Assembly: GCF_030548465.1 (NCBI RefSeq)
Contig: NZ_JAUOSF010000008.1
Coordinates: forward strand, 1-64,000
Direction of reading: 5' to 3'
DNA length: 64,000 nucleotides
Source of the DNA: Tamlana sp. 2_MG-2023
GTDB lineage: Bacteria > Bacteroidota > Bacteroidia > Flavobacteriales > Flavobacteriaceae
Below the pieces are notes generated by a model. It saw only the letters and a list, made by a program, of their open reading frames with translations, had not been told where the DNA came from and searched no databases. The position numbers and the translations under genes are program-made. Below, one piece after another: positions 46,295 to 54,146 of this stretch (positions within the stretch are counted from its first letter, which is position 1; the number at the start of each line of letters is the position of its first letter).

Positions 46295-46320
46295 TTATTA
46301 CCGTAAATTAGAAAACAAAG

Positions 46321-46354
46321 AAATCGTCTAAAAACCTAACTTTTTAGACGATTT
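46321..46354. terminator. Terminator downstream of the small exported protein gene
   Basis: A perfect 14-base stem pairs 46321-46334 with 46341-46354 over a 6-base loop, with T-rich sequence on both sides. It lies 40 bases after the stop of the 115-residue protein gene and closes the operon that starts at 50963. It sits just upstream of the next operon's promoter module, insulating the two. Confidence 0.85.
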
Positions 46355-46393
46355 CTTTTTTAATACCAAAATCGATATTAAAATTTTCTGACA

Positions 46394-46741
46394 CTAAACC
46401 TTTTTCAGTTCGTCTCGCATTCGTGCCAAAAATGGTTGAACGTTATCCTCTCCTGAAATTGTTTTTAAGGTTTCAACAAAATTTTTGTTGTACTCATTAA
46501 GCTGAGCTTTTTTCTCTTCTCCTGTGATTTCTCCTGCTTTCGCTTTTTTGCTAACTGCCTTATAGTCAAGAATGTAATTTGTGCGTTCCTTAAAAAGTTC
46601 ATTTTGTTGATTCTTATCCAAATGGAATTCTTTCACGGCTTCATCTACAAAATAGTCAATCTTTTTTTGGTCCCATTTACTCTGACCGAAGGTTACAGTT
46701 ATGGTAAGTAAAAATAAAATTCCTAAAATAACACGTTTCAT
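46394..46741 (-). CDS. Small exported helical protein of unknown function
   Basis: The 115-residue product has a signal peptide (cleaved near TFGQS). The mature part of about 95 residues is Lys/Glu-rich and predicted helical, with no Cys. I do not recognise a family. The pattern resembles Spy/CpxP-like periplasmic helical proteins, but the LTxxQ motifs of those are not present. It is the last gene of the operon containing two GH16 enzymes and the KDG kinase/aldolase pair, 53 bases after the GH16 gene. It could be a chaperone or an unrelated rider. Confidence 0.7.
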   Translation of the reverse strand: MKRVILGILFLLTITVTFGQSKWDQKKIDYFVDEAVKEFHLDKNQQNELFKERTNYILDYKAVSKKAKAGEITGEEKKAQLNEYNKNFVETLKTISGEDNVQPFLARMRDELKKV

Positions 46742-46794
46742 AATTTAAAATTTTTAATGTTAATAAAATATTTCGTTTTTTTATCAGCACATTT

Positions 46795-47838
46795 TTATTT
46801 GACTTTTTGCCAAACTCTTACATACTCGATTTCAAAATCTACCACTCCATCTTCCTTTTGCCCAACTGGACTATTAGCTTCCAGTTCAGCTTTTGTTTTT
46901 GGGATATCGTTCCAAGGAAAAGTTTCTTGATCCAACCAAAGACTTATGGGTTTGGTAGCCACATAACCATTATAATCATCCGGCAAAGACACTTTTTTTC
47001 TGTTTTCTTTGGCCCAAGCGGTTACTTCATCATTAGAAACTTGCGAAAACAGTTTACCATCAATAAAATATTTCACACCTTTTTCGTCCCATTCAATACC
47101 CCAAATATGAAAATCGTCTGCCACTCTAAATCCAACATCTTTTCGTTCAGTATAAGTAGGTTTTCCACCAACGGGTTTGTTCCAATCTCTTATTGACCAC
47201 CATAACTGACTGTCTAAATGTTTTTTGTTTGGGTTTATCGTACCACCATATAATTCAAAAAAATCGAATTCAAGCATGTCTCCCATAGCCCAAAATGCAC
47301 TAGAAACAGGGGCGTCTGCAGCTTTACTTTTAATTTCAATATAACCGTATTTGAATTCCTTACGACCAATAAAACATGCTGTGGTAATATTTTCATAAGG
47401 CAATGCCTCTCCAAACACAGGTTTTCTAACCTCTTTTATGAAAGGAAAATCGGGTTCCCATCGTGTTTCAAGAATCAGTTTACCTTGCTCTAATCTGTAA
47501 TTACGACCAGAAAACTGCGATGGCGCACGACCCGTCCAAACCTTTTTATTTGGTTTATCTGGATGCTTATAAAACGGTGCTCCATTTTCAAACTTACCAA
47601 CTATGTACCATTTATTTTCGTCAATCGTAGCCGCATCAAATTCATCACTTACTTCCGTATTAAGTTTCCAATTTCCGGCGTTAGAAGGATCGGAAAAAGG
47701 AAGGACAGAATGAATTTCGTTATTCTTTGATTTAGATACATCTTTACTTTTGCAGTTAAAATATAGTCCAAAAACAAAAAACAGTGTCAATAAAATTGTT
47801 GTTTTCTTTATTAAAGCCATGCTTATAAATTTATTCAT
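46795..47838 (-). CDS. GH16 endo-glycosidase lipoprotein
   Basis: The 347-residue protein has lipid Cys 29 (YFNC). The GH16 catalytic motif EFDFFE lies at residues 190-195, with Glu 190 nucleophile and Glu 195 acid/base. It shares GRAPSQF, a WEPDF segment, and WLDQETFPWNDIP with the other two GH16 enzymes of this type (29664 and 47847). A second Met at residue 7 (47820) is an equally good start. The distinctive insertion at 86-100 (KHPDKPNKKVW) is absent from its neighbour. It lies 8 bases from the GH16 gene upstream in the operon, so the two are co-made. It probably acts at the membrane on different substitution patterns of the same galactan. Confidence 0.9.
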   Translation of the reverse strand: MNKFISMALIKKTTILLTLFFVFGLYFNCKSKDVSKSKNNEIHSVLPFSDPSNAGNWKLNTEVSDEFDAATIDENKWYIVGKFENGAPFYKHPDKPNKKVWTGRAPSQFSGRNYRLEQGKLILETRWEPDFPFIKEVRKPVFGEALPYENITTACFIGRKEFKYGYIEIKSKAADAPVSSAFWAMGDMLEFDFFELYGGTINPNKKHLDSQLWWSIRDWNKPVGGKPTYTERKDVGFRVADDFHIWGIEWDEKGVKYFIDGKLFSQVSNDEVTAWAKENRKKVSLPDDYNGYVATKPISLWLDQETFPWNDIPKTKAELEANSPVGQKEDGVVDFEIEYVRVWQKVK

Positions 47839-47846
47839 TTAATGTT

Positions 47847-48833
47847 TTAGCTTTTTTGCCAAACTCTTATATACTCAATTTCATAATCAACCGGCAAATC
47901 AGCTTCTTCGGGAATGCCTAACCAAGGGAACGTTTCAGAATCAAACCATATTCTATATGGCACATCTGTAACCCATTTTTCTTCACCTAATGTTGATTTT
48001 AAAATTGTTCCGTCTGGGTGCAGTTCTCCGTCTACATAAATTTTAATATATTCAGAAGTCCATTCAAAGCCATACACATGAAAATCATCTGCCGTATTAT
48101 GTTCAACTTGAATATTGTCTGAATATGCTGGGCCTTTTCCGTCAGGTAAATAATAGTAATTATCAGGATCCCAACTTATCATATTAAATTTCAATCGCTT
48201 TCTCCAAGAACCACTTGTTTTGTGTCCTCCAAACATTTCAAACATGTCAAGTTCAGACTTATTACCTGTTGTCCAAAATGAACTAGTAATTTGTGCTTTT
48301 GCAGATTTACATTTTATTTCCATATAGCCATACTGAAATAACTTTTTCGTAATAACTGCTGCCGTTGTAATATTTTCAAAAGCTTCTCCAGTACTGGGAT
48401 GCACTTTTGGATTAAAATTGTAATCAGGCTCCCATCTGGTTTGAATTTTCAATTTACCTTCTTCCAAACGCACATTATCGGTTGAAAATTGAGATGGCGG
48501 ACGTCCTACAAAATTAGATTGATAGACGCCATCTCTACCTTGAATAAGCCATTTTTCTTCATCTAAAGAATCCGCTTGAAACTCATCACTAACTTCATTA
48601 TTCAAAATCCAATTTCCTGAATTTGACTGGTCAGACAATGGGTAACTATCGTTTGGAGTATTGTCTGGAGGTGTTGTTTCCTCCTCTACTTCAACTTCAA
48701 CTTCATCCTTTACCTCAACATCATCCTGTATTTCAAGCTCATCAGAATCACTGCTAGAGCAACCTGTAAATGCCATAAAAAAAACGGCTGTACTAATGTA
48801 AATCCACTTGTAATTTAATTTTATATCTATCAT
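47847..48833 (-). CDS. GH16 endo-glycosidase lipoprotein with acidic linker
   Basis: The 328-residue lipoprotein has lipobox FTGC with Cys 25. A strongly acidic low-complexity linker at 31-52 (repeats of Val-Glu and Asp) follows. The GH16 catalytic domain has ELDMFE at residues 194-199, with Glu 194 nucleophile and Glu 199 acid/base. The linker after the lipid anchor is typical of surface-exposed lipoproteins in this phylum, although an LES-type export signal could not be checked. It follows the KDG kinase gene after 3 bases. Confidence 0.9.
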   Translation of the reverse strand: MIDIKLNYKWIYISTAVFFMAFTGCSSSDSDELEIQDDVEVKDEVEVEVEEETTPPDNTPNDSYPLSDQSNSGNWILNNEVSDEFQADSLDEEKWLIQGRDGVYQSNFVGRPPSQFSTDNVRLEEGKLKIQTRWEPDYNFNPKVHPSTGEAFENITTAAVITKKLFQYGYMEIKCKSAKAQITSSFWTTGNKSELDMFEMFGGHKTSGSWRKRLKFNMISWDPDNYYYLPDGKGPAYSDNIQVEHNTADDFHVYGFEWTSEYIKIYVDGELHPDGTILKSTLGEEKWVTDVPYRIWFDSETFPWLGIPEEADLPVDYEIEYIRVWQKS

Positions 48834-48836
48834 TTT

Positions 48837-49925
48837 CTATCGTATTACTCGTCCAGAACCAGAACCACCCATAAGCGCTTCAACCTCAGTACGTGTTGAA
48901 AAATTAAAATCACCTTTAATAGAGTGTTTTAAACAAGACGCTGCTACAGCATACTTAACAGCTGTTTGAGGTTCAGATAATTCAGAAGTAGTTAAAGCAA
49001 ATATTAAACCCCCAGCAAACGAATCGCCTCCACCTACTCTATCAACAATATTTTTAATTTTGTAGGATTCATAATTACCCTCACCGTCTAGGGGTGCAAA
49101 AAACGGTTTGTCCGATTTAGCATCATAAAGCATTGCTCCCCAATTATTATGAGATGCTGAATAGCTTTCACGTAATGTTATGGCTACCTTGCTCACATTA
49201 GGAAATTGCTTAACAACCTGACGCGCGACATCTGGGTAGCGAGACGTATCTAATTTTCCAGCATGCACATCAGTATCACCAGCTTTGATACCCAAAACAT
49301 CGTGACAATCTTCTTCATTTCCAATAACCACATCAACGAAAGGTAAAATTTCGCGCATGGTTTCTTGTGCCAATTCACGAGCCGATTTTGAGTCATCCCA
49401 ATCCCAAAGTTTTCCTCTAAAATTTAAGTCAATGGACACCGAAGCGCCTGCTTTTTTTGCATTTTGAGCAGCAACCAATGTTGCGTTTGCAGCATTTTTA
49501 GAAAGTGCTGGGGTAATACCACTCAAGTGTAACCAGCTAGCGCCTTTAAAAATGGCATCCCAGTTATAAGACTCCGCTGGCGTAATCGCTATCGCGGAAT
49601 CAGCACGATCATATATGACATTACTTGGCCTTTGATTAGCACCAGTTTCTAAAAAATAGAGTCCTAAACGCCCCTTATCTGTACGTAAAACATATTGGGT
49701 ATCTACACCAACTGCTCTAACTGCATCTATAGTAGCTTCTGCCAAAGCGTGCTTCGGCAATGCTGTGACATAACGTGCTTTACCTCCAAAATTACAAATT
49801 GAAGCAGCCACACTCCCTTCTGCTCCTGCATAGGTAACATCAAATTGACGGGTTTGTCTTAATCTTAAATTATCTGGAGCTGCAATTCTTGCCATTATTT
49901 CTCCAAAGGTTACTACTATATTCAT
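48837..49925 (-). CDS. kdgK: 2-keto-3-deoxy-D-gluconate/galactonate kinase, PfkB family
   Basis: The 362-residue ribokinase-type sugar kinase has the PfkB signature VDRVGGGDSFAGGLI near residue 302, with the catalytic Asp in GGGD, and an N-terminal EIMARIAAPDNLR. It belongs with the KDG kinases. In the D-anhydrogalactose pathway (DauC) it phosphorylates 2-keto-3-deoxy-D-galactonate at C6. It is slightly longer than Escherichia coli KdgK, with a short internal insertion. Seven bases separate it from the aldolase gene upstream. Confidence 0.92.
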   Translation of the reverse strand: MNIVVTFGEIMARIAAPDNLRLRQTRQFDVTYAGAEGSVAASICNFGGKARYVTALPKHALAEATIDAVRAVGVDTQYVLRTDKGRLGLYFLETGANQRPSNVIYDRADSAIAITPAESYNWDAIFKGASWLHLSGITPALSKNAANATLVAAQNAKKAGASVSIDLNFRGKLWDWDDSKSARELAQETMREILPFVDVVIGNEEDCHDVLGIKAGDTDVHAGKLDTSRYPDVARQVVKQFPNVSKVAITLRESYSASHNNWGAMLYDAKSDKPFFAPLDGEGNYESYKIKNIVDRVGGGDSFAGGLIFALTTSELSEPQTAVKYAVAASCLKHSIKGDFNFSTRTEVEALMGGSGSGRVIR

Positions 49926-49932
49926 TTTTATA

Positions 49933-50607
49933 TTATTTAGATCGTATACTTGTTATTAAATCTCTTATTTCTTGAGCGTTCTTAGTTATTTCACTCCAAT
50001 TTTCAGCATGAATAAGATCGCTTTTTGCAATCCATGAACCGCCTATTGCTGTTATTAATGATGACTCTAAATAGGTACTTGCATTATTTATATTTAATCC
50101 GCCTAACGGAATAAACTTGAGCCCTAGATACTGATAAGGCGCCACCATACTTTTTAAATTTTCCATACCACCAGAAGTTTCGGCAGGGAAATATTTTAAT
50201 ACACGACACCCTTCTTCTAATGCCATTTCAATGTCTGTAGGTGTCATGATTCCTGGCGCGAAAGGCAAGCCTTGTTTTCTTGCTTCAGCAATTACTTTTG
50301 GATTACACCCTGGCGCTACAGCAAAGTCTGCACCCAAATCTACAACAGCCTTCACCTGATCCGTGGTGAGCACAGTTCCAAAGCCTAGCGTTATTTCAGG
50401 CACTTCCTTTTTTATCGCTTTAGCAGCATCAATGGCTACAGGGGTTCTAAGTGTTAATTCAATAGAATCAACCCCGCCTTTAAGTAAAGCATTTGCTAAC
50501 GGAACGGCATGCTTAAGTTCATCTATCACTAATACAGCAATTACGCCTGAATCGTCAATTTTTTTAATCATATTTTCAGGCATGGCCTGTTGTGTAACTG
50601 GTTGCAT
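49933..50607 (-). CDS. eda: KDPG/KDPGal-type aldolase
   Basis: The 224-residue class I aldolase has Glu 50 and Arg 54 in SIELTLR and the Schiff-base Lys 138 in LKYFPAE, all in the expected positions. It cleaves 2-keto-3-deoxy-6-phosphogluconate or -galactonate to pyruvate and glyceraldehyde 3-phosphate (DauD step). It lies directly before the KDG kinase gene in one operon, which completes the anhydrogalactose route. The specificity between the gluco and galacto forms cannot be read by eye. Confidence 0.92.
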   Translation of the reverse strand: MQPVTQQAMPENMIKKIDDSGVIAVLVIDELKHAVPLANALLKGGVDSIELTLRTPVAIDAAKAIKKEVPEITLGFGTVLTTDQVKAVVDLGADFAVAPGCNPKVIAEARKQGLPFAPGIMTPTDIEMALEEGCRVLKYFPAETSGGMENLKSMVAPYQYLGLKFIPLGGLNINNASTYLESSLITAIGGSWIAKSDLIHAENWSEITKNAQEIRDLITSIRSK

Positions 50608-50642
50608 TCTCTTTTATTAAAATTATTTTATTCTACTTTATA

Positions 50643-50963
50643 CTATTCAGAAATTTCTAAAAACTCCACTGGAAAACCCAACTGATTTACATAAACTACA
50701 CGTATACCTTCAGCTAGAGAAAATATATCTCCTAAAAGTTCTTTCCCTTTTATAGCATCTTCGATTTCATCTACAAAATATGATACATGGGGGAATGTTT
50801 TTACCATAACATGAGCATCACTATTTTCATCGAACTTCACCCATTCCACTTTATATTCGTCTTTAGAAAAATCCGTGTAGTGGAAATTTCTAGACGCACA
50901 ATAACCATCCCATTTTTTTTCTTCGGTTGTAGGGATTCCAATGTGACTAAATTTATAATCCAT
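50643..50963 (-). CDS. Small VOC/glyoxalase-like protein
   Basis: The 106-residue cytoplasmic protein looks like a single VOC (glyoxalase-fold) unit. It has a His-containing first strand (MDYKFSHIGIPTTEEK), a central PHVSYFVD segment, and a C-terminal PVEFLEISE strand with Glu as possible metal ligand. Its substrate is not known. As first gene of the operon with the KDPG-type aldolase, kinase and GH16 enzymes, it might be an epimerase or isomerase acting on an anhydrogalactose-derived intermediate. It has the promoter module 51023-51087 just upstream. Confidence 0.75.
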   Translation of the reverse strand: MDYKFSHIGIPTTEEKKWDGYCASRNFHYTDFSKDEYKVEWVKFDENSDAHVMVKTFPHVSYFVDEIEDAIKGKELLGDIFSLAEGIRVVYVNQLGFPVEFLEISE

Positions 50964-51022
50964 AATCGTTATCTTTTTTTATATTGAAGGCACTTTGCTC
51001 CTTCAAAACATATTGGGGTATA

Positions 51023-51087
51023 CAAAAAAAGAAAAAATTCCGAATTTTATTTAGGCATAATTTACCTCTTTCATACATAATATTACC
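51023..51087 (-). promoter_or_regulatory. PUL promoter module of the aldolase/kinase/GH16 operon
   Basis: Plus-strand TTACC lies at 51062-51066 and 51083-51087, a perfect 21-base register. The minus-strand -7-like element TTTTTTTG lies at 51023-51030, 32 bases beyond the proximal half-site. The start codon of the VOC-like gene is 59 bases further on. Confidence 0.78.
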
Positions 51088-51134
51088 TTATAATTTTATG
51101 TATAATGCTTAAATTCTTACAAATTCAAGCGGAT

Positions 51135-52529
51135 TTATTCGGATTTAAGGTCCCAGTATTTGTCCATCCTATCAATATCGTACTTTTCATACTCTCTTTT
51201 TAATAACCATAGTGGTCTTTCTAAGGTAAGTTCCCATTCAAAAAGCTCTTTGTACATGGTTTTTACGATCTCTGGGTATTCATTGGCGAGATTATGTAAT
51301 TCAGCTGTATCTTTAGAAATATCAAAAAGCATAGCTGGCCTGTCGGGAAAACGAATCAGCTTCCAATCGCCATCTCTATAGGCAGCGCGATTTTCCTTTT
51401 TCCAAAAAAGTTTTTGATGGGGTCTGTTCTTGTTTTCTCCTTTTATAAAAGGTAATACATTAACTCCATCAATATCTTTTAATTCGCTTACATCTCCGCC
51501 TGCAGCGGCATAAAAAGTTGGTAACAAATCAAAAGTACTGATTGGATAGTTGTAGGTTGAATTTTTCTTTATTTGTTTTGGCCAACTCATGGTAAAAGGC
51601 ACACGGATTCCTCCTTCTAAGAAATTTGATTTCGTGCCACTCAAGGGCAAGTTGATAGAAGCATTTTTATCTGACGGCCCTCCATTATCGTTTGTAAAAA
51701 CAATAATAGTATTATCATATAACCCTAAGTCTTTTAATTTTTTAATGATATTACCACAAGCTCTATCCAAGGCTAAAGTCATGGCGGCAAGTTCTTTTCG
51801 CTTCCCTTTTAAATTAGGAAATTTAGCTAAGTCTTCTGGTTTTGATTCTAAAGGTGTATGTACCGCATTAAACGAAAGCATTATAAAAAAGGGGTTGTTT
51901 TCGTTTTTTTCAATAAAATCAATGGCTTTATCAGCAAAAATATCGGTAGCATATCTATTTGGTTCCTGAAAATCACCAAATCCACTTTCCATCATTTTAT
52001 CCTTGTGATTCTCGGCCAACACATCCTTATAAGCCCAATAACTACGATCACCGCCCCTAAAACCATAAAACGCGTCAAAACCTCTTTTCATGGGATGAAA
52101 ACGGTCGGCATCGCCCTGGTGCCATTTGCCGTATAAAGCGGTTTTATAACCTTGCTTTTTTAAATAATCTGCCATGGTCAATTGATCTAAGGGCAAACCC
52201 ATATCTTCCCCTTTAAGACCAGAGTTTTCACTCATAAACCCTACTACATTTATTTCCTCATACCCAAAACGTTGTTGATATTTACCTGTTAAAAGACCGG
52301 CTCGCGAAGGGCCACAAACGGCATCTGTAACATAACCCTGTTGAAAAATGACGCCGTCTTTTGCGAGATTATCAAGATTGGGAGTTTTTAAATCTTTACT
52401 TCCTTGGAATCCAAAATCTGCATATCCAGCATCATCTGCAAATAATAAAATAATGTTAGGTTGATCTTGAGCAAAAACACTTAATTGCATACTCAAACAA
52501 ATCAATACAACAAGTTTAATTCTATCCAT
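51135..52529 (-). CDS. S1 sulfatase, exported
   Basis: The 464-residue protein has a signal peptide (SVFAQ). The metal site is FADDAGYAD, and the formylglycine motif CGPSR starts at Cys 72. It is the shortest of the five sulfatases in the window. Wording such as DDAGYADFG and GSKDLKTPN groups it with the 13829 enzyme rather than with the two iduronate-type copies. It is monocistronic, with the promoter module at 52577-52641, and next to the AraC-type regulator gene. It has no sorting domain and so is probably periplasmic. Confidence 0.93.
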   Translation of the reverse strand: MDRIKLVVLICLSMQLSVFAQDQPNIILLFADDAGYADFGFQGSKDLKTPNLDNLAKDGVIFQQGYVTDAVCGPSRAGLLTGKYQQRFGYEEINVVGFMSENSGLKGEDMGLPLDQLTMADYLKKQGYKTALYGKWHQGDADRFHPMKRGFDAFYGFRGGDRSYWAYKDVLAENHKDKMMESGFGDFQEPNRYATDIFADKAIDFIEKNENNPFFIMLSFNAVHTPLESKPEDLAKFPNLKGKRKELAAMTLALDRACGNIIKKLKDLGLYDNTIIVFTNDNGGPSDKNASINLPLSGTKSNFLEGGIRVPFTMSWPKQIKKNSTYNYPISTFDLLPTFYAAAGGDVSELKDIDGVNVLPFIKGENKNRPHQKLFWKKENRAAYRDGDWKLIRFPDRPAMLFDISKDTAELHNLANEYPEIVKTMYKELFEWELTLERPLWLLKREYEKYDIDRMDKYWDLKSE

Positions 52530-52576
52530 AATTCGTATTTTTTACATCCAGCTAAAATTATTATCAACTGATCACG

Positions 52577-52641
52577 CAAAATAACACGAGAAGAAAACAA
52601 TTTCCATCCCAAAACTTACCCAATAACCCTACTAGATTACC
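52577..52641 (-). promoter_or_regulatory. PUL promoter module of the sulfatase next to the AraC gene
   Basis: Plus-strand TTACC lies at 52616-52620 and 52637-52641, a perfect 21-base register. The minus-strand -7-like element TTATTTTG lies at 52577-52584, starting 32 bases beyond the proximal half-site. The AraC-type gene ends at 52676, 35 bases upstream of the distal half-site. Confidence 0.78.
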
Positions 52642-52675
52642 CAAATGGCAAGCATCAAAAAAAACTAGAATAACT

Positions 52676-53563
52676 TTACAACTTGTATCTATAGGCTTTA
52701 GGGGTATCGCCCATAATATTTTTAAATTGCTTATTGAAATTTGGAATCGATTTATACCCAACGCTAAAGCAAATTTCGGAAATAGGTATATCTTCCTGGA
52801 TAAGCATTCTAGAGGCGTTTCGTATACGCACTTCATTCAAGAATTCAGTAAATGATTTGTTTGTCATTTTTTTGAAAAACCTACAAAATGAATTGGTTGT
52901 CATACAGGCAACATCTGCGACATCACTAAGAGAAATTTCTGTTTTATAATTATCTGAAATATATCGAATAACATTATCCAAACGATCTGGTCTATCTTTA
53001 GTAAATTGCCGCATATCAGTTGAAGATAATATGGTTTTTTGATCATCTTCGTATTGTGATAATTTATACAAAATATCCATTAATTTTATGGACTGCTCAC
53101 CTTCAGAAAGGTTGCTTATTCCCATGATATCATCATGCAGAGTTTTCCCAATAGAATTATTAAAACTAACGCCAAAATTAGATTGCTCCAATAAATTTTT
53201 AATAGATGTAAATTCTGGAACATCAAAGGTACCTTCTCCCATAAAGTTTTTTGTAAACTTCATTACAATGGTTTTCACCATTAAATCCTCTTTCATTTCA
53301 TAATACACTTCGTCATTACGCCATAAATGTGGTAAATAAGAACCAACTAAAACTAAATCGCCTGCTGAAAATGGAGACACATCATCACCCACAAAACGAA
53401 TGCCTGTACTTTTTGAAATATACAAAAGCTCATATTCCGAGTGGTAATGCCATGCCGTATCCAAACAAGGCATCTCCTTTTTAATAATATTTATTCTTTG
53501 GCTTGTAAAGCCTTCTAGGTTTTTTAAAACTAATTTCACGGGGCTAACTATTTTTTTGTTCAT
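52676..53563 (-). CDS. AraC family transcriptional regulator
   Basis: The 295-residue protein has an N-terminal cupin sensor domain (about 20-150, with a DTAWHYHSEYELLYI metal/sugar region). The C-terminal double-HTH AraC domain (about 190-295) has the familiar ISEICFSVGYKSIPNFNKQFK and GDTPKAYRY phrases. AraC proteins bind direct repeats with 21-base centre-to-centre spacing as dimers, exactly the register of the promoter modules. It is the only AraC gene in the window. I infer it to be the activator of the PUL regulon. Its own upstream region shows no module. Confidence 0.92.
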   Translation of the reverse strand: MNKKIVSPVKLVLKNLEGFTSQRINIIKKEMPCLDTAWHYHSEYELLYISKSTGIRFVGDDVSPFSAGDLVLVGSYLPHLWRNDEVYYEMKEDLMVKTIVMKFTKNFMGEGTFDVPEFTSIKNLLEQSNFGVSFNNSIGKTLHDDIMGISNLSEGEQSIKLMDILYKLSQYEDDQKTILSSTDMRQFTKDRPDRLDNVIRYISDNYKTEISLSDVADVACMTTNSFCRFFKKMTNKSFTEFLNEVRIRNASRMLIQEDIPISEICFSVGYKSIPNFNKQFKNIMGDTPKAYRYKL

Positions 53564-54146
53564 CCCTAAAAGAGCCTATACTGAGACACAGTGTAAGTAC
53601 TCAACACCTAAGCATGTTACTCTCTAGAGAATGACTCACTTAAGAATAGCACCATAGAAATGGACGATTCATAATTATAAAACTTACATCCTAAATGTAA
53701 CATCGATGTGTTTTTACAAACACACTTAACCGAAAAAAACAGCGGATAAGGTTATTAAGACGTATTACTTACGAAAGTAATGATTTCATAACATTTTATC
53801 AACGACATTAACATTAATATACCTGCCTCGTAGAACTTTTACTACTTTATGTGTCTTTCTCGAAAAAAACTCAGAGTTAACAAAACAATAATTGGCATTA
53901 CTTAAAAAAATAAGAAGCCGTGTTTAGCTATTTAATTCAATGTAGAAATAGAATCAACTAGAATTCAAATTGGTTATAAATAAGCTCTTATTACGCTCCA
54001 AGTTTTATAATCTTCACAATTAGCAGCCAAACAATTATTCAAGATAAACTACGATAGGTATGGGGTAAAATCGAATAACCTAATCAAGATAATCAACTGT
54101 AAATTAGCAACATATTAAACTAACACTTAACATAAAACTTTTTATT
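53564..54146. other. Intergenic region between divergent regulator and secreted protein genes
   Basis: I find no gene in these 583 bases. The AraC gene starts leftward and the secreted protein gene rightward. The right part contains the module at 54043-54107. The remaining stretch is A+T-rich and shows no clear repeat or RNA gene. Confidence 0.5.
54043..54107 (+). promoter_or_regulatory. Degenerate PUL promoter module of the T9SS-secreted protein
   Basis: The first half-site is GATAA at 54043-54047 (one mismatch) and the second is GGTAA at 54064-54068, a 21-base register. TAAATTAG at 54100-54107 sits exactly 32 bases beyond and resembles the element TATCTTAG of the 46230 module. Without that register I would have rejected it. 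The start codon is 39 bases downstream. Confidence 0.55.

Noticed and set aside
46298-46302. Third TTACC next to the 46230 module
   Set aside because: It is only 8 bases after the distal half-site and out of register. It is likely incidental, although it could broaden binding.
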